Source of the DNA: Opitutaceae bacterium
Lineage (GTDB): Bacteria; Verrucomicrobiota; Verrucomicrobiia; Opitutales; Opitutaceae
NCBI GenBank assembly: GCA_016715765.1
Contig: JADJZJ010000017.1
Location: 1 to 64,000, forward strand
DNA length: 64,000 nucleotides
Direction: 5' to 3'
This document shows, one piece after another, positions 61,315 through 64,000 of this stretch (positions are counted from its first letter, which is position 1; the number at the start of each line of letters is the position of its first letter). Both the position numbers and the translations under genes were made by a program. The notes beneath the pieces were generated by a model. That model searched no databases, was not told the DNA's origin, and was given only the letters and a program-made list of their open reading frames with translations.

Positions 61315-61851
61315 CTAATTGCGCGTGCCGTGCATGCGCTCGATTTCGTCCTGGGCGGCGGCTTCGCGGGCGCGGTATTCCTCAAGTTCCTTCACCTTGC
61401 GGATGGCCTCGGATTCCTCCTTGCGGAGCCGGACGAGCTCGGCCTCGGCGGCCTCGGCCCGCTGCCGGGCGGCCAGCAGTTCGGGATCCTCAACGCGCCG
61501 GCCCTGCGCGATCATGCGTTGCCGGCGGGACTCTTCCTCGGCGCGGGCGCGGGCGGCCCGTTCCTCGGCCAGTTCACGCTCGTGCCGCACTTCCCGCAGA
61601 CGCCTGTCCTGGGCGGAACCGGTGGCTCCGCCGACGATGGCTCCCGTCGCCGCCCCGATGGCGGCGCCCGCCCCGGCCTCACCGGACTGATGCCCGATGA
61701 TGCCGCCCAATACGGCGCCGATCACGGCGCCGGTACCCGCGCCGCGCTCCGCGGCCGTGGGCTCTCGACTGACGCAGCCGCCGGCAAATAAGAGGGAGCC
61801 GGCCAACAGGATACCTGCGGTCGGGTTGATGGATTTGAGTGCAGGATTCAT
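61315..61851 (-). CDS. Glycine-zipper lipoprotein with coiled-coil tail
   Basis: 178 residues from ATG 61851. Signal peptide with lipobox (LLAGSLLFAGGC, Cys at about 26). Then a glycine zipper GTGAVIGAVLGGIIGHQSGE and AGAGAAIGAATGAIVGGATG, and a long charged coiled coil (RHERELAEERAARARAEEES and on). Glycine zippers of this kind insert into the outer membrane. Function unknown. Starting at 61959 would add 36 residues without a signal, so I prefer 61851. Confidence 0.8.
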   Translation of the reverse strand: MNPALKSINPTAGILLAGSLLFAGGCVSREPTAAERGAGTGAVIGAVLGGIIGHQSGEAGAGAAIGAATGAIVGGATGSAQDRRLREVRHERELAEERAARARAEEESRRQRMIAQGRRVEDPELLAARQRAEAAEAELVRLRKEESEAIRKVKELEEYRAREAAAQDEIERMHGTRN

Positions 61852-61997
61852 GGTGCAGGATGGAGTTTGACCGGCCTGGGCCGGGTCTGCCCGGTTTAGT
61901 ACGTCGGACAGGCCGGTTTGTTCCCCTCCCGGGCGATGAACCCGTGACTTCCTAAACAATGAACACGCGGCAGCTTGTCATGCTGCGCACCCGGCAA

Positions 61998-62819
61998 TCA
62001 CGCGCCGCGTCCGCCGGCCGCCCTGGCTACCTCGGCGTCCCAGGTTCCGGCGATCACGCTGCCGTATTCCTCGAAGCCGCCCGAGGCCTTCGGCCCGGTG
62101 AGACGCGGGCGCGGATTGCCGATGCGACCGCCGTTGTAGAATGACTCGTCGGTCTGGTCGTCGCAGAGAAAATGGTAGGCGAGACCGGCGCGTTCGGTGT
62201 CGGTCGTGTTGTCGCCGGTGCAATGCGGGGTGCCATAGCAGAAGAAGAGCACGCTGCCAGCCTTGAGCTCGATGGTCTCGGCCCTGGTTTCATCCGGGAA
62301 GCAGCGGATATGATGGTCGCTGTTGCCGTCGCGCTCGTGCGGCAGGGCGGAGTTCCAGGCGTCGGGCACGACGCGCATCGTGCCGTTGGCGACAGTGGCG
62401 TCGTGGATCGCGATCCACATGGCGGTGCCGCGCAGGGGCTGCGGGATCTTGAAGTAGGCGTTGTCCTGGTGCCAGGCGGTGCCCATGCCGGTCTTTCCCG
62501 GTTTCAGGAAGATCTGGTCGAGGTGCAGGGTGACCTCATCGCCGATGAGGTGCGTGACCGCCTCCAGCACCTTGGGGGCAAACGGCAGCGCGCGGATCAG
62601 GGTGCTGTAGAAGTTGGCCGGGCACAGCTGCAGGTTCTGCTTGGTCGTGGCCGGCGTCTTGCCGTCGCCGGCCGTGGCGACGTTGCGCAGGAAACCGTTA
62701 CGCTTTAGCCGGCTGATGTCGGCCTGCAGCGCGGCGGTTTCGGCGGCGTTGAAAAAGCCGGGAACGGCGACGTAGCCGTGGCGGCGGAAGGATTCGATCT
62801 GGGTGTGGGTGAGTTTCAT
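61998..62819 (-). CDS. Phytanoyl-CoA dioxygenase (PhyH) family protein
   Basis: Fe(II)/2-oxoglutarate dioxygenase of unknown substrate. 273 residues from ATG 62819. Iron ligands His117 and Asp119 in TAWHQDNAYF, His199 in YGTPHCTGDN, and the 2-oxoglutarate Arg210 in TERAGLAYHFL are all in place. Divergent from an AraC-type regulator across 213 bases, a pairing common in sugar and small-molecule use islands. A longer frame to 62915 overlaps the shared promoter and is unlikely. Confidence 0.9.
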   Translation of the reverse strand: MKLTHTQIESFRRHGYVAVPGFFNAAETAALQADISRLKRNGFLRNVATAGDGKTPATTKQNLQLCPANFYSTLIRALPFAPKVLEAVTHLIGDEVTLHLDQIFLKPGKTGMGTAWHQDNAYFKIPQPLRGTAMWIAIHDATVANGTMRVVPDAWNSALPHERDGNSDHHIRCFPDETRAETIELKAGSVLFFCYGTPHCTGDNTTDTERAGLAYHFLCDDQTDESFYNGGRIGNPRPRLTGPKASGGFEEYGSVIAGTWDAEVARAAGGRGA

Positions 62820-62937
62820 GGGGTGGAAACGAGGACACTTTACCAGAGTGGCCGCGGGCTTGCGTTCAACCTTCGCCAGTGGCAAATCGTGCACATCAAT
62901 GCGGCGCAGCAACAATCCTCCGGCTCCGTGGCGGCAA

Positions 62938-63018
62938 GTAGGGCAGGTCTGTGACCTGCCAAGTGGGCGTCCATTGGCGGAGGTGGCGGCGATTTCGCAG
63001 GTCAGAGTACTGCGCTAC
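62938..63018. repeat. GTAGGGCAGGTCTGTGACCTGCC palindrome in the phyH-araC gap
   Basis: GTAGGGCAGGTCTGTGACCT (62938 on) pairs with TTCGCAGGTCAGAGTACTGC ending GCTAC at 63017, an imperfect match. Inside the left arm AGGTC-TGT-GACCT is itself a hairpin. A half copy is at 56865. It sits between two divergent starts, so it overlaps their control region. Confidence 0.65.
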
Positions 63019-63032
63019 TTTGGTCCGATACC

Positions 63033-63875
63033 ATGAACAGCATCCCCCGTTTTGGCCGCGGCAGCGCGCGCACGCTGCCCACCCACCGTGATTTCGGGTT
63101 GGAGATCATCTACCTCGAGAAGGGGGCGCTCAACTGGCACGTGGAGGGGCGGGTGGAGCGCGTGACGGCGGGCTCGGTGTACTTTTCATTGCCGTGGCAG
63201 GAGCACGGGAGCGTGGATGAGTTCGAACCGGGGCATTACTGGCACTGGGTGCAACTCGGCCTCGATGGCCGGATTGACCGGCCGCGTCGGCGTTTCGGAT
63301 TTCATCCCGATTTCGGCATCGGGCGGGCGGAGGCGGCGGAGATCAGCGCCCTGCTGACGCAACGTGGACGCCACTGCTGCCGGGCCACGCCGCGCATCGC
63401 ATGGCTCGTGCCGACGCTGGTGGAGGAGTTGATGAAGTCCGACAGTCCGGAAATCAGGTATGTGCAGGCCCTGGCACGCCTGGCCGTGCTCGAGCTCGCC
63501 CGCTGTCTCAAGGCCGATGCGGCGCACGACCGCAATGATTCCGCCTCGTTGAGACGGGTCGAGGCGTTCATCATCGCGCTGCAGGCGCGGAGTGACGAGA
63601 CTTGGACGCTTTCGGATATGGCGGCGGCTTGCGGCCTCGGCCGGTCCCGCTTCGCCCTGTTGTGCCGGCAGTTGACCGGCGACAGTCCCTTCACCCTCGT
63701 GAACCGCCTGCGCGTGGACCGCGCCAAGTCACTGCTCAAGGCCACGCCCAAGTCCGTGACGGAGATCGCCCATGAGTGCGGTTTCAGCACCAGCCAGTAT
63801 TTCGCCCGCGTCTTCCGCCACTTCACCGGCCTCGACGCCCGCGGCTACCGGCAGCGGCATCGGGGCGGGAAGTGA
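63033..63875 (+). CDS. AraC-family transcriptional regulator
   Basis: 280 residues. N-terminal cupin-type sensor (LEIIYLEKGALNWHVEGRVE, GSVYFSLPWQEHGSVDE), C-terminal double helix-turn-helix (TWTLSDMAAACGLGRSRFAL and SVTEIAHECGFSTSQYFARV, FRHFTGLDARGYRQRHRGG). Ligand unknown. Divergent from the PhyH gene, which it probably controls. Confidence 0.93.
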   Translation: MNSIPRFGRGSARTLPTHRDFGLEIIYLEKGALNWHVEGRVERVTAGSVYFSLPWQEHGSVDEFEPGHYWHWVQLGLDGRIDRPRRRFGFHPDFGIGRAEAAEISALLTQRGRHCCRATPRIAWLVPTLVEELMKSDSPEIRYVQALARLAVLELARCLKADAAHDRNDSASLRRVEAFIIALQARSDETWTLSDMAAACGLGRSRFALLCRQLTGDSPFTLVNRLRVDRAKSLLKATPKSVTEIAHECGFSTSQYFARVFRHFTGLDARGYRQRHRGGK

Positions 63876-63890
63876 CAAACTGCCGACTAT

Positions 63891-63967
63891 TGTAGGGCGG
63901 GGATTCCGATCCCCGCCAAGCTAACGGCGTTGGTCGTCGAGGCGGGGTTCGGAGACCCCGCCCTACA
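63891..63967. repeat. GTAGGGCGGGGATTCCGATCCCCGCC palindrome near the window end
   Basis: The left arm (63891-63917) begins TGTAGGGCGGGGATTCCG and the right arm (63939-63967) ends CCCGCCCTACA, an approximate reverse complement. The 25-base left unit is identical to that at 2991 on. No gene is seen from here to 64000. Confidence 0.85.
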
Positions 63968-64000
63968 TTAGGCCAAGGACCTCAACCCGGGGGCCAGCCG

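Noticed and set aside
61852..61959. A longer N-terminus for the glycine-zipper lipoprotein
   Set aside because: It would bury the signal peptide and lipobox 36 residues inside the protein.

Overview
The window is a 64 kb piece of a high-GC bacterial chromosome. I see no phage, plasmid, transposase, CRISPR array or rRNA gene. The gene content best fits the Verrucomicrobiota, probably Opitutales/Opitutaceae. That placement is an inference from the lemA-M48 protease pair, TPR-ExbB-ExbD cluster, GH29 and GH172 sugar hydrolases, PhyH/AraC pair and intergenic palindromes, not from a marker-gene tree.

Layout. 1-13.8 kb is a mixed region: a malic enzyme cut by the window edge, tcdA, a sufE-tatD pair that reads as one ORF because of a frameshift, an alpha-L-fucosidase, an M48 protease with lemA, and a four-gene TPR/ExbB/ExbD/TonB-like cluster. 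13.8-45.9 kb is one uninterrupted translation and transcription block on the + strand: tRNA-Thr, tuf, tRNA-Trp, secE, nusG, rplKAJL, rpoBC, rpsLG, fusA, rpsJ, rplCDWB, rpsS, rplV, rpsC, rplP, rpmC, rpsQ, rplNXE, rpsNH, rplFR, rpsE, rplO, secY, a degenerate adenylate-kinase-like gene, map, rpsMKD, rpoA, rplQ. rpmD, infA and rpmJ are absent from their usual places. 46-64 kb holds metabolic and repair genes: guaA, hisDCBH, gltA, pdxJ, acpS, nnr and dprA, then a GH172-like hydrolase, a glycine-zipper lipoprotein, and a PhyH dioxygenase divergent from an AraC regulator.

How the genes work together. The central block makes most of the ribosome, the RNA polymerase core, the elongation factors, the SecYE channel and methionine aminopeptidase. 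A terminator-like hairpin sits between rplL and rpoB, and true terminators follow rpoC and rplQ. Hairpins just before rplE and rpsH are candidate ribosomal-protein feedback sites. The flanking genes cover the TCA cycle and malate, histidine, GMP, pyridoxal phosphate, ACP activation, NAD(P)H repair and glycan use.

Most notable observations: (1) a small gene between secY and map looks like adenylate kinase that has lost its P-loop and LID; (2) RNA polymerase beta' has lost three of the four cysteines of its second zinc site, while S4 and S14 are also zinc-free; (3) several unrelated families of GTAG-ended palindromes lie between genes and in three cases supply the TAG stop codon; (4) at least eight small indels break essential genes (sufE, secE, rplJ, rplL, rpoB twice, rpoC, rplQ), most likely consensus errors; (5) several ribosomal proteins carry long Ala/Pro/Lys-rich tails.
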